Shown: in pieces, positions 10,399 to 19,540 of the stretch
Position numbering within the stretch: the stretch's first letter is position 1
Layout: the number at the start of each line of letters is the position of its first letter
Assembly: GCA_949372605.1 (NCBI GenBank)
Contig: CASIAE010000004.1
Coordinates: 1 to 64,000 of the forward strand
Direction: 5' to 3'
DNA length: 64,000 bases
Origin: an uncultured Flavobacteriaceae bacterium
Lineage (GTDB): Bacteria; Bacteroidota; Bacteroidia; Flavobacteriales; Flavobacteriaceae
Notes under the pieces: generated by a model
Databases searched by the model: none
Seen by the model: only the letters and a program-made list of their open reading frames with translations
Told to the model about the DNA's origin: nothing
Translations under genes and position numbers: made by a program

Positions 10399-11715
10399 TT
10401 GGATCCGGACCCTTATAATTTACTGATTTTATTTTTTGACACACAAGGTGCGACCTTACTTCAATTACTTTTACTGATCTCATTATTGATGGCTTCGGGG
10501 CTGATCTCTGGAGCTGAGGTGGCCTTTTTTTCATTATCTAAAGGAGACCTTGAAGCGGATGATGAAAAGCAACGCCAACAATTTGAAAAGATTAAGAAGT
10601 TGTTGAATTATCCCAAGCGCCTGTTGGCAACGATTTTGATTACTAATAATTTTATCAATATTGCCATTGTACTTCTTTTTGCTTCATTGGGAGATACATT
10701 TTTTAAAGGAATAGAAAACCCATTGGTTGTTTTGTTTATTGAAGTCGGGGTCATCACCTTTTTAATCTTATTTTTCGGAGAGATTTTGCCAAAAATATAC
10801 GCCAATCGTAATGCTTTAAAGTTTTCTAAATTCATGGCATTACCGATCTATTTAGCCGATCGCTACTTTTTGTTTTTCCTCACCGTTCCGATGAGTAAAA
10901 TCACTCGATTTATGGAAACTAGATTGGCGCGTAAAAACAACGAATTTTCTATTGTCAAACTCTCGCAAGCCCTTAACTTAACAGGAGATCAGGAAACGAC
11001 AAAAGAGGAGCATAAAATCCTACAAGGGATTGTTAATTTTGGAAATACAGACACCAAACAGGTCATGCGCCCTAGAATTGATGTATTTGCTTTGTCTGAA
11101 GAAATGAAGTTTGAAGAAATCATTCCTATTATTCTTGAGAAAGGTTTTTCGAGAGTTCCGATCTATAAAGAAAACATGGATTCCATCCTTGGAATTTTAT
11201 ATATAAAGGACTTGTTGCCCCATTTGGAGACTAAAGATTTTAACTGGAAACAGTTACTTAAGCCGCCATTTTATGTTCCAGAAAATAAAAAATTAGATGA
11301 CCTTTTAAAGGAGTTCCAGCAAAAGAAAATTCATTTAGCGATTGTGGTAGATGAATACGGAGGAACTTCTGGAGTGATTACTTTAGAAGATGTTATTGAG
11401 GAAATTGTAGGGGACATTAGTGACGAGTTTGATGACGATGAACTCAGTTACTCAAAACTCGACAACAATACTTTTGTTTTTGATGCGAAAACGAACCTGA
11501 AAGATTTTTATAAAGTAATAGAATTAGAGGATTCAGAGATTTTAGAAAGGGTAAATGGAGAGCCAGAAACCATTGCTGGTTTTATATTGGAAGTCGCTCA
11601 AGTGTTCCCTAAAATTGGACAAAAAATAAATTTTGAAGGGTATCAATTTATAATCGAATCTGCAGATCGTAAGCGGATCAAGCGCATCAAAGTCATTATA
11701 CCAAAGAAAGAATGA
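10399..11715 (+). CDS. gldE: Gliding motility-associated protein GldE (CNNM/CBS-CorC family)
   Basis: 438-residue inner-membrane protein. An N-terminal CNNM/DUF21 membrane domain (about 20-200, four hydrophobic segments) is followed by a pair of CBS domains (MRPRIDVFALSEE, then AIVVDEYGGTSGVITLEDV) and a CorC/HlyC C-terminal domain. Its place directly between ssb and gldD identifies it as GldE, which supports gliding and type IX secretion in flavobacteria; the molecular role is not settled. No ATG is available: translation must start at TTG 10399 (TTG GAT CCG GAC), matching the usual DPDP N-terminus. Its stop overlaps the gldD start (ATGA). Confidence 0.93.
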   Translation: MDPDPYNLLILFFDTQGATLLQLLLLISLLMASGLISGAEVAFFSLSKGDLEADDEKQRQQFEKIKKLLNYPKRLLATILITNNFINIAIVLLFASLGDTFFKGIENPLVVLFIEVGVITFLILFFGEILPKIYANRNALKFSKFMALPIYLADRYFLFFLTVPMSKITRFMETRLARKNNEFSIVKLSQALNLTGDQETTKEEHKILQGIVNFGNTDTKQVMRPRIDVFALSEEMKFEEIIPIILEKGFSRVPIYKENMDSILGILYIKDLLPHLETKDFNWKQLLKPPFYVPENKKLDDLLKEFQQKKIHLAIVVDEYGGTSGVITLEDVIEEIVGDISDEFDDDELSYSKLDNNTFVFDAKTNLKDFYKVIELEDSEILERVNGEPETIAGFILEVAQVFPKIGQKINFEGYQFIIESADRKRIKRIKVIIPKKE

Positions 11716-12272
11716 GAACGGGAATCCTTCTGATTTTTTCTGTAATATTTATTTTCACAACAGCTTGTGAAAAATTATACCAGCCAAAGCCAATGGCTCG
11801 ATTAAGTCTAAAATATCCTCAACCAAAATATATAGAAGCACCGGATTCTTTGCTTTTTTCTTTTCAATACAACGAGATATCAGATCTTAAAATCGGTTCG
11901 AAAAGTGCTCCTGATTTGTATTATCCCAAAATGAAGGCAACGCTTTACATGTCCTATATTCCGGTTAAAGACAATATAGATTCATTGTTAAATGACGCTT
12001 ATCAGTTACCTGGAAAGCACATGATTAAAGCTGATGAAATTCCCGAAAAGGTTTTTCTTGATGAGCATCAAAAAGTTTACGGAACCTTGTTTTCTGTGGT
12101 GGGAAATGCGGCTTCACAATTGCAGTTTTTTCTAACAGATTCTACTAAGCACTTTCTTGTAGGGTCACTTTATTTTTACACACGTCCCAATTATGACTCA
12201 ATTATGCCAGCAGCGAAATATATCGAAAGAGATGTAATTCACCTCATGGAAAGCTTAAAATGGAGGAAATAA
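11712..12272 (+). CDS. gldD: Gliding motility lipoprotein GldD
   Basis: 186-residue lipoprotein (signal to FTTAC, lipid on the cysteine near residue 19) followed by the family's EKLYQPKPMARLSL, a proline-rich start of the mature domain. GldD is needed for gliding and type IX secretion in Flavobacterium; its exact role is unknown. It overlaps gldE by four bases, indicating translational coupling. Confidence 0.93.
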   Translation: MRTGILLIFSVIFIFTTACEKLYQPKPMARLSLKYPQPKYIEAPDSLLFSFQYNEISDLKIGSKSAPDLYYPKMKATLYMSYIPVKDNIDSLLNDAYQLPGKHMIKADEIPEKVFLDEHQKVYGTLFSVVGNAASQLQFFLTDSTKHFLVGSLYFYTRPNYDSIMPAAKYIERDVIHLMESLKWRK

Positions 12273-12284
12273 AAATAAATCAGA

Positions 12285-12650
12285 TTAATTAATCACCTCT
12301 AAGTTTGAAACGGAATAGGTGTCTCCAGTTTCAAGTACAACTTCTGAAACTTTTTCAGGATTTAATAAAGTTGCATCATAGATCAGGTAAGCTAGTTTTG
12401 TTTCAAAGTCGACTTTGGCTTCCTTAATACCATGGGTTTTATTGAGGTTTTTTTCAATAACTGCTGCACAACCATGTGCACAAATCATACCTCCGATAGA
12501 CATTGATAATTTAGTTGCTTGAGCAAAAACCAGTTCCTTTTTATCGGCCGTTTGCTCAACAGTAATTACCTTTGGAGAACCTGTGGTATTTTCACAAGAA
12601 ACCATTCCTAAAAAAACGAAGACGTAAACGAACAAGATTATTTTTTTCAT
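12285..12650 (-). CDS. Heavy-metal-associated (HMA) domain lipoprotein
   Basis: 121-residue lipoprotein (signal to LGMVSC). One HMA fold spans about 48-115: MSIGGMICAHGCAAVIEKNL, then GIKEAKVDFETKLAYLIYD. The metal site is CAHGC, a C-x3-C, not the usual C-x2-C of copper chaperones, a spacing seen in other Bacteroidota lipoproteins of this kind. It probably binds copper or another soft metal in the periplasm; this is inferred from the fold. It is convergent with gldD, with 12 bases between them. Confidence 0.82.
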   Translation of the reverse strand: MKKIILFVYVFVFLGMVSCENTTGSPKVITVEQTADKKELVFAQATKLSMSIGGMICAHGCAAVIEKNLNKTHGIKEAKVDFETKLAYLIYDATLLNPEKVSEVVLETGDTYSVSNLEVIN

Positions 12651-12771
12651 ATCTCAAAAGTAATATTTTATTGAGGAATTAAGGTACTTCATCAATGAGA
12701 GATCTTGAGATAATTAAATACAGCACGTTTATATCACAAATACAGCCATATGAGCAAAGATAATACAATAA

Positions 12772-12903
12772 AAAACATCAATTAAAATTGGTCAATCAGG
12801 TAATATAAGTGGACGACCCAAAGGCTCTTTAAAACAGAAAAACTTTAGCAAGGGATTATCTAGCTTTCCTTCAAGAAGAAGTGAATCCATCGACGGGAGT
12901 TAA
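12772..12903 (+). pseudogene. Start-less fragment with a DUF5681-like GRPKGS motif
   Basis: A short open frame without a start codon (TAA lies just before it) reads KIGQSGNISGRPKGSLKQKN followed by about 20 more residues, then TAA. GQSGNPxGRPKGSKN is the signature of the DUF5681 N-terminal domain, common next to phage terminase or mobile-element genes. The rest of such a gene is missing, so this is a leftover of a lost element. Confidence 0.5.
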
Positions 12904-13449
12904 ATAGCTTATTTGTGACTAGGACATTACAACCTAGAATTAACACATAATGCTTTGAAAGTCTTTAGTGCGTTGCAGGGGGTTGGTATTTTAGAATTAC
13001 TTAGACTTACTGAAGAGGATATGTCTTTTATTAGTCATTAGGACAGGTTCACAATACTGGTTTATTGGCTTCTGTTAGGGCATAAGATCCGCCAAAATTC
13101 TTCGGTTCAGATGAAAAATTCTCTAAAAATGTATTCTAAACTGATAAAACTAGTGGCATAGGTAAATTCAAAAATAACAGGAACCCAGGTAGGCAATTCA
13201 TGATGAGTAGCAAAGCTCTAACTAAAAAAGGAAAACCCTAAAAAAGAAACTTTATTAAGAATCTTATCCTAAAGTTTGAAAGGGTCCTAATATATTTGTC
13301 GTAGAAATCAAGCGTATAATTGATAGCGATAAAAACAAGTAAGACGCATAAAATGCTTGCATACAGTTTTAGATCAAAATATTGACAAAGATGGTTGACA
13401 GTTTATAGGTATAATGATTTCATAAAGACCTTAAATATATTTGATTGAT
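12904..13449. other. Decayed non-coding stretch with short remnant frames
   Basis: No intact gene. On the plus strand, 12918-13040 reads as a 40-codon coherent frame containing THNALKVFSALQGVGILELL and then a stop. A second short frame around 13054-13080 (TGLLASVRA) also ends in a stop. These look like pieces of a single decayed gene, perhaps the one whose start lies at 12772; the family is not recognisable. Confidence 0.4.
13275..13289 (+). repeat. 15-bp repeat, copy 1
   Basis: TTTGAAAGGGTCCTA occurs here and in the same orientation at 16540-16554, on either side of the M16 peptidase pair. Neither copy is inside a gene. Confidence 0.5.
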
Positions 13450-13641
13450 CAGTTTAAAATTCAGTATAGCTTCAGGAAACTTGCCAAATCCGTCATCGAC
13501 GGTTTCGTATCCTGTAACTTCTATTTCACTTCCTTTATCTAAAGCAAACTCTTGAGCCTTAAGTGATGCCTTTATTTTTAAATTTGCTGTTGAAGTAAAG
13601 TTAGTTTTTCCAGAAACGCTAGACAGATAAATATTCGGTGC
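13413..13641 (-). pseudogene. C-terminal remnant of an unknown protein
   Basis: Directly after the stop of the downstream M16 gene a minus-strand frame of about 75 codons runs to a TGA without a start codon. It reads like real protein (SSVSGKTNFTSTANLKIKAS, then EIEVTGYETVDDGFGKFPEA), with normal codon use, and looks like the end of a larger periplasmic or secreted protein. I do not recognise the family. It may once have been cotranscribed with the M16 genes. Confidence 0.4.
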
Positions 13642-13642
13642 A

Positions 13643-15100
13643 TTATTTTACTGGCAAGACTTTAAAGAATTCAGGACGATCTGTTTCATTTCCGTATTTA
13701 TCAAAGTAACGAACCTTTAGTCGACGATTTTTAAAGTCAATTCTTTCAATTTTTTCAAGGATTTCACTTCCTTTACCAGTCACTACAATTCGAGATTGAT
13801 TACTCAAAAAGTATTTTTCGGAAACACGAATAACATCTTCTTTGGAAACAGCTTTAATATTTTTTAAATAGTTAATATAGAATTCTGGATTCAGCTTTTG
13901 GGTTTTAATGTTTAGAGCAAATTGCGCAATTGTTTTTGGATCTTCAAGAGACAAAACAAAATTACCTGCATATTTTGCTTTTGCAGTAGCAAGCTCTTTG
14001 TCAGTAACTAACTCACTTCCAATTCGATCTACTTCATTGACGAGCTCAATAATTGCACTGTCAGTAACTGCATTTCTCACACTCGCAAAGGCCTTAAAAA
14101 GTGCTTTGGTTTTATGGTTCTCTTTCCAATTTGAATATGACCCGTAGGTGTAGCCTTTGTCTTCTCTTAGGTTTAAAAATAAACGCGCTTGTCCTCCGCC
14201 TCCAAGAATTTTGTTTGCAATCAAAGATGCAAAATAGTCAGGATTTTTTTTGTCCATTGTTGCGGTATTAATTATTGCAACTTCTGATTGGACAGCATTG
14301 GGCATCTCCACAAAATTAATTTCCGTTTCGGAAACATTATTTGGCTCCGGGAAGGAGCCACTCTCAAACACTTGTCCCTTCCAGTTTTTGAATGCCGTGG
14401 TAATTTGTTTTTTAATTGACCTGTAGTTTACGTCTCCAACAACCACCAAATAGGCATTGGAAGGTTTAAACCGATCATTGTAAAGACCTTTCACATCAGC
14501 GAGTGTAACATTTTTCAATGTTTCTTTTGATACGTATTCTCCATAAGGGTGCTTTTTGCCATAAGCCAATAAACTCTCTACCCTTCTTGCTGCAGCAGTT
14601 ACACTCTTTTCATCAGATTCAAGATTTTCTCTCAAACGACTTTTTTCGCTTTCAAATTCTTCTTCTATAAAATTGGGATTGATGGCCGCGTCAATTGACA
14701 TTTCAAGAACTCTGGGAAAGTATCTAGACAAGGAACTTGCAAAAAAGTTTTCAGACCCAAAATTTACTTGTGCTCCTAAGAAATCAATTTCCTCTTCGAA
14801 ATCATCTTTCGAAATATTTAAAGATCCTTTCCCAAGCATCTTAGATAAAAGATCACTAACTCCAGCTTTTTCTCCTTCATAAAATGGTTTATTGTCAATT
14901 CTTAGACTTGCAAAAGCTCTGGGGAGCTTATGGTTTTCAACAACTAAAACAGTTAACCCGTTTTTAACCTGAAAACTTTGAGGATCCTCTAAGTTAACTT
15001 CAGGCGGTGGCCCTGGTTTTGGCTGAATACTTCTATCAATTTGTGCAGTTACTGTTCCAAAGGTAAGAATGGATAGAAGGTAAATATATATATTTTTCAT
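13643..15100 (-). CDS. M16 family peptidase-like subunit, inactive (no HxxEH)
   Basis: 485-residue exported protein (signal peptide to TVTAQ) of the insulinase/pitrilysin M16 fold. The first domain (about 40-250) lacks the zinc motif HxxEH: the matching place reads KAGVSDLLSKMLGKG. The second domain keeps the Arg/Tyr substrate site (LREDKGYTYGSY). In the M16B group such inactive partners pair with an active subunit, here encoded one base upstream. The pair should form a periplasmic or outer-membrane zinc protease clearing peptides; substrate unknown. Confidence 0.9.
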   Translation of the reverse strand: MKNIYIYLLSILTFGTVTAQIDRSIQPKPGPPPEVNLEDPQSFQVKNGLTVLVVENHKLPRAFASLRIDNKPFYEGEKAGVSDLLSKMLGKGSLNISKDDFEEEIDFLGAQVNFGSENFFASSLSRYFPRVLEMSIDAAINPNFIEEEFESEKSRLRENLESDEKSVTAAARRVESLLAYGKKHPYGEYVSKETLKNVTLADVKGLYNDRFKPSNAYLVVVGDVNYRSIKKQITTAFKNWKGQVFESGSFPEPNNVSETEINFVEMPNAVQSEVAIINTATMDKKNPDYFASLIANKILGGGGQARLFLNLREDKGYTYGSYSNWKENHKTKALFKAFASVRNAVTDSAIIELVNEVDRIGSELVTDKELATAKAKYAGNFVLSLEDPKTIAQFALNIKTQKLNPEFYINYLKNIKAVSKEDVIRVSEKYFLSNQSRIVVTGKGSEILEKIERIDFKNRRLKVRYFDKYGNETDRPEFFKVLPVK

Positions 15101-15101
15101 T

Positions 15102-16433
15102 CTATTTTTTTTCGGGATTAGACGTTGAACTTTCGGGGAGATAATTTACCACGATCCTCTGGTTGGGGTTTAAATATTTCTTGGCTACTTCTCGAATTTC
15201 ATCTCGAGTAATTGATCTGTAGATATCTATTTCCGAATTTATTAGGTTAGTATTTCCGTGAAAAACATAATACTGACCGAGAGAGCTCGCAATTCCTTCC
15301 ATAGAAGTATTCGAATCGACAAAATTCTTTTCAAACTTGTTTTGAAGCTTTTGATAATCTTTCTCAGAAATAAGCTGACTTTGAATTTTTTCAATTTCTT
15401 CATCTATTTCTACTTCCAATGTTGCCAAACTATTTTCTCCCATTGGCAAACCGTAAATGATGTAAATACCATAGTCTTCTTGACTAAAATTTAAAGTAGC
15501 AACATTCAATGCGGTTTTTTCTTTGTCTACCATTTTTTTGTAAAGCTTTGAACTCTTACCGTCACTTAGATAAGTAGAAATCATGTCCAATACTTTTGAT
15601 GCTCTGGTCTTTACAGAAGGTGTCCTGTAAGCAGTAATTAGCGCTGGAATTTGAATATTAGAATCAAATACTTCTGTATTAATTTTTTCAGTGATTGGGT
15701 CTTCAAGAATAGCAACTCTCTGAATTGAATCACTCTTGGGAATGGGTCCAAAATAATCCTTAATCATTTTTTTTGTATCATCAATATTGATATCCCCCGT
15801 TACGATAAGAACCGCATTGTTTGGGATATAATACTTTTTATTAAATGCCATAAACTCTTCCAAAGTAGCTGCATCTAAATGTTCCATTTTCCCAATTGTT
15901 GTTTCTTTATAAGGATGTTTTTTAAACAAATTCTTTTTGACATTTTCCAAGAACTTACCATAAGGTCTATTATCATAACGCAGTCTTTTTTCTTCCTTAA
16001 CAACTTCGTTTTGGGTATTTACACCCACTTGGTTAATAATGGGGTGTAGCATGCGTTCGGACTCCATCCACAATCCCAATTCAAGATTATTAGAAGGGAA
16101 TACCTCATAGTAATAAGTAAAATCATTTGTAGTGTAAGCATTATTTGAACCACCGTTAGAACTAACAATATCAAACCATTTACCCTGTTCAATGTTTTCA
16201 GTTCCTTCGAAAAGTAAATGTTCAAAAAAATGCGCAAAGCCTGTTCTTTCAGGGTTTTCATCTTTTGATCCAACATGATAAAGTACTGAGGTGGTTACCA
16301 CAGGAGCCGAATTATCTTGATGTAAAATGACATGTAAGCCATTATCCAGATCGTATTCCTCAAAGGATACTTTTTGAGCATATAAAACTTGCCCAACAAT
16401 TAATAAAAACACTATCAATAGGTATTTTGTCAT
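15102..16433 (-). CDS. M16 family zinc peptidase, catalytic subunit
   Basis: 443-residue exported protease (signal peptide to VLYAQ). The inverted zinc motif H68-F-F-E-H72 (in GFAHFFEHLLFEGT) supplies two zinc ligands and the catalytic glutamate, and the third ligand is expected in NEVVKEEKRLRYDN, about 75 residues on. Its stop is one base before the start of the inactive partner, so the two form an operon and probably one enzyme. Confidence 0.94.
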   Translation of the reverse strand: MTKYLLIVFLLIVGQVLYAQKVSFEEYDLDNGLHVILHQDNSAPVVTTSVLYHVGSKDENPERTGFAHFFEHLLFEGTENIEQGKWFDIVSSNGGSNNAYTTNDFTYYYEVFPSNNLELGLWMESERMLHPIINQVGVNTQNEVVKEEKRLRYDNRPYGKFLENVKKNLFKKHPYKETTIGKMEHLDAATLEEFMAFNKKYYIPNNAVLIVTGDINIDDTKKMIKDYFGPIPKSDSIQRVAILEDPITEKINTEVFDSNIQIPALITAYRTPSVKTRASKVLDMISTYLSDGKSSKLYKKMVDKEKTALNVATLNFSQEDYGIYIIYGLPMGENSLATLEVEIDEEIEKIQSQLISEKDYQKLQNKFEKNFVDSNTSMEGIASSLGQYYVFHGNTNLINSEIDIYRSITRDEIREVAKKYLNPNQRIVVNYLPESSTSNPEKK

Positions 16434-16539
16434 TTTAAATCAGATTTAGAGTTAAAAAATATTATTAGATGATATGATAATTTATTTTTAATTTTTTAAT
16501 GAAAATTGATTTTCAATTACCATTTTAAATTTTAATATA

Positions 16540-16554
16540 TTTGAAAGGGTCCTA
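16540..16554 (+). repeat. 15-bp repeat, copy 2
   Basis: Second copy of TTTGAAAGGGTCCTA, in the 290-base gap between the M16 operon and the BASS transporter. It overlaps a TATATTTG that fits the -7 promoter consensus on the plus strand, but lies about 180 bases from the next gene. Confidence 0.5.
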
Positions 16555-16725
16555 GTATTTTAATTCACCATCAAGGCCTTAGTCTGTTAATTACAAATTA
16601 CATATTTTTTTAGAAAATGAAAGTAAGAAAATTAAATATAAAACTTTGATGGATGAGGTTTAGTTTGTCGAGACGAACTATAAAGTAGATTCGGAAATAA
16701 TTTATTTTAATATAAAAAATAGAAT

Positions 16726-17649
16726 TTGAAAACATTACAACTCCTGCCAAGCGCTTTTCCTTGGATCGTTTTATCTGCTTCATTTTTAGCACTAATTCAC
16801 CCTCCTATTTTCACATGGTTCTCTGGTAACCTGATTACCTTGGGCTTGGGTGGAATTATGTTAGGAATGGGACTAACCCTTGAGCTTAAAGATTTTAAAC
16901 AAGTTACCAAAACACCTTCGTGGATACTCACAGGGTTTTTATTACAATTCACTTTGATGCCTTTTTTCGGATGGCTATTAGGGATCCTATTTGAGTTACC
17001 TCCTTTTTTTGCAGTCGGATTGATATTGGTATCCTGTTGTCCAGGGGGCACTGCCTCAAACGTGATTGTTTTCCTTTCCCGTTCGAATTTGGCACTTTCT
17101 GTTAGCATGACTGCTATTTCCACAATGGGGGCAATCGTATTAACGCCATTATTAACAAGTAGTCTTTCGGGTAATGAAATTCATGTAGACGCAATGGGCT
17201 TGTTTTACAGTACTTTAAAGGTGGTGCTTTTTCCCGTTTTACTTGGGGTGTTTTTAAACTCACGCTTGCCTAAATTCACTCCCAAAATAAAATTATATTC
17301 CCCAGCTTTTGCAGTAATATTAATTACCCTTATTGTTGCCAGCATCATTGGACAGGGAAAAGAAATAATATTAAATTCAGGATTTGCCTTAATATTAGCA
17401 ATAATGACTTTACATTTAGTTGGTTTTATTACAGGATATGCTTTTAGTAAATTATTTTTAAAAGATGAATCTGTAAGCAGGACAATATCCATAGAAGTTG
17501 GAATGCAAAATTCAGGATTGGGAGTGGTTTTGGCCAAAGAAAATTTTATAAATCCTGCGGTTGCAATTCCAGCGGCTATTTCTAGCTTGGTGCATTCACT
17601 TTATGGTAGTATTTTTGTAGTGTTATTCAAAATTAAATCAGATGAATAG
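16726..17649 (+). CDS. Bile acid:sodium symporter (BASS) family transporter
   Basis: 307-residue inner-membrane protein with about nine to ten hydrophobic segments. It has the BASS family core LGLGGIMLGMGLTLELKDF near 40 and the GLILVSCCPGGTASNVIVFL motif near 100 that forms the crossover sodium site, plus GMQNSGLGVVLA near 260. It imports organic anions with sodium; bacterial substrates include pantoate, pyruvate and other keto acids. The frame is closed by TAG just upstream and no ATG precedes the conserved part, so TTG 16726 is the likely start. It overlaps the thiolase gene by eight bases, suggesting they work on a common pathway. Confidence 0.88.
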   Translation: MKTLQLLPSAFPWIVLSASFLALIHPPIFTWFSGNLITLGLGGIMLGMGLTLELKDFKQVTKTPSWILTGFLLQFTLMPFFGWLLGILFELPPFFAVGLILVSCCPGGTASNVIVFLSRSNLALSVSMTAISTMGAIVLTPLLTSSLSGNEIHVDAMGLFYSTLKVVLFPVLLGVFLNSRLPKFTPKIKLYSPAFAVILITLIVASIIGQGKEIILNSGFALILAIMTLHLVGFITGYAFSKLFLKDESVSRTISIEVGMQNSGLGVVLAKENFINPAVAIPAAISSLVHSLYGSIFVVLFKIKSDE

Positions 17650-18811
17650 AACTGTAATTGTGTCAGCAAAACGAACGCCAATAGGAAGCTTTTTAGGTTC
17701 CTTAGCAACAGTTCCTGTTACAGAATTAGGAGCGTTAGCCATAAAGGCTGCGATGAACGAAATTTCTTTAGATCCCAAAGAAGTGGATGAAGTAATAATG
17801 GGTCATGTACTTCAGGCTGGAACGGGTCAAGCACCTGCAAGACAAGCGGCATTGAAAGCTGGAATTCCAAACGAAGTTCCTTGCACCGCAATCAATAAAG
17901 TATGCGCTTCGGGAATGAAATCGATTATGATGGCGGTTCAGGCAATTCAACTTGGAGACGCAGAGGTTGTAATTGCCGGAGGAATGGAAAACATGAGTCT
18001 GAGCCCACATTTCGTTCAAATGCGAAGTGGTAATAAGTTCGGAGCAACAGCTTTAAAAGACATTCTTCAAGTCGATGGATTGGTAGATGTTTATGATCAG
18101 GTGGCAATGGGTGTTTTTGCAGATGCTTGTGCGGTTAAACATCAAATATCGAGAGAGGAACAAGATAATTTTGCGATTGAATCCTACCGACGAAGTACTC
18201 AGGCATGGGAGGCAGGAAGCTTTTCGAATGAAATCACTCCTGTAGCAATTTCTCAAAGAAGGGGAGCGGCTATAGTTTTTGATAAAGACGAGGAGTTTTC
18301 GAATGTAAGTATTGATAAAATTCCCAAACTTAGACCTGCTTTTTCAAAAGAGGGAACCGTTACTGCTGCCAATGCTTCAACGATAAATGATGGTGCAGCT
18401 GCTCTTGTTCTAATGAGCGATTATAAGGCAAAATCATTAGGCCTGACTCCATTGGCGGAAGTCGTCAGTTATGCGGATGCTGCTCAAGAACCAAAATGGT
18501 TTACAACAGCACCGGCCAAGGCTCTCCCGAAGGCACTTAAGAAAGCAAACCTTGATATCGATCAAATTGATTTATTCGAGCTCAATGAAGCTTTTTCTGT
18601 GGTTGGATTGGCGAATATAAAAATTCTTGGGCTAGATCCGAATAAAGTAAACGTAAATGGCGGAGCTATATCTCTAGGGCATCCATTAGGCTGCTCTGGT
18701 GCAAGAATTTCAGTAACTTTATTGCATCAATTGCAGAAAGGTGGAACTTATGCCGCTGCAGGAATTTGTAACGGTGGCGGAGGGGCATCCTCAATAATAT
18801 TTAAAAAATAA
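17642..18811 (+). CDS. Acetyl-CoA C-acetyltransferase (thiolase)
   Basis: 389-residue thiolase II. Catalytic cysteine C88 lies in NKVCASGMKS, the histidine in GHPLGCSGAR near 348, and the second cysteine in AGICNGGGGAS near 378. It joins two acetyl-CoA to acetoacetyl-CoA or runs the reverse. With the CoA-transferase genes at 20.3-21.6 kb it would complete ketone-body or branched-chain amino acid breakdown to acetyl-CoA. It overlaps the BASS transporter gene upstream and is seven bases from the SET-domain gene. Confidence 0.95.
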   Translation: MNRTVIVSAKRTPIGSFLGSLATVPVTELGALAIKAAMNEISLDPKEVDEVIMGHVLQAGTGQAPARQAALKAGIPNEVPCTAINKVCASGMKSIMMAVQAIQLGDAEVVIAGGMENMSLSPHFVQMRSGNKFGATALKDILQVDGLVDVYDQVAMGVFADACAVKHQISREEQDNFAIESYRRSTQAWEAGSFSNEITPVAISQRRGAAIVFDKDEEFSNVSIDKIPKLRPAFSKEGTVTAANASTINDGAAALVLMSDYKAKSLGLTPLAEVVSYADAAQEPKWFTTAPAKALPKALKKANLDIDQIDLFELNEAFSVVGLANIKILGLDPNKVNVNGGAISLGHPLGCSGARISVTLLHQLQKGGTYAAAGICNGGGGASSIIFKK

Positions 18812-18817
18812 AAACAG

Positions 18818-19186
18818 ATGATAAAAAAAACTTCATGGCGTCCTTTACCAGATTTTTTATTAATTAGAGAAAGTAAAATCGAAGGCTTAGGCCTTTTTAC
18901 GATGCGAGATTTGCCGAAAGGTTTTGACTTAGGAATATCTCACATTTTTGATCAACGTTTTCCCGATGGTTATATCAGGTTACCATTGGGAGGGTTTATT
19001 AATCATCACGAAATTCCAAATTGTTCTGCGATTAATGCCGAAGAGGATAAAGAAATGGGGAAAATAAAACATATTCGCATTATTGCACTTCAGCCCATTT
19101 TGAAGGACCAAGAAATCACGATTAAGTATATCATCAATCGACTGGATGATCCAAACTGGGAATTTGAATACGAGGTTTCTCAATAA
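18818..19186 (+). CDS. SET domain-containing protein (putative lysine methyltransferase-like)
   Basis: 122-residue protein consisting almost only of a SET fold: SKIEGLGLFTMRDLPKG at 18-34, GGFINHHEIPNCSA around 65-80 (the NHxxxPNC pseudoknot motif), and ALQPILKDQEITIKYI. SET domains use S-adenosylmethionine to methylate lysines; small bacterial members have mostly unknown targets. The usual final tyrosine-containing DY motif is IKYIINRL here. It follows the thiolase gene closely. Confidence 0.85.
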   Translation: MIKKTSWRPLPDFLLIRESKIEGLGLFTMRDLPKGFDLGISHIFDQRFPDGYIRLPLGGFINHHEIPNCSAINAEEDKEMGKIKHIRIIALQPILKDQEITIKYIINRLDDPNWEFEYEVSQ

Positions 19187-19540
19187 AAAACTAATTTTTA
19201 ACAGATTTAGATTTTCTTTTAAATAGAAAAACCCTCCCTAAATCATCTTCTTCGAAAAACAATTAAGAACGTATTAAACTAATCAAGCAGACAAAAGTAA
19301 AGTTTATTAAAAATTCAAATCAATTTTAAGGACTAAAATGTTAATGAATTGGTAATAGAGGGTTAAATAGAAGTTAAATTCTATTTAATGAATTGACTTA
19401 TGGTTAATGTAATTTTTTCATAAAAAATAATTTCTTTAATCTGTTTATTTAAAATAGATACGAAAAACGACTATTTTTATTTACTATAAAAAAAGGGTTA
19501 AAAAGAAACTTAATATGGCCTCCCCTAATTATTTTTGAAT
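19187..19540. other. AT-rich gap, no gene seen
   Basis: No coherent reading frame, hairpin terminator or RNA gene is recognisable between the SET-domain gene and the DUF2490 remnant. Confidence 0.5.
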
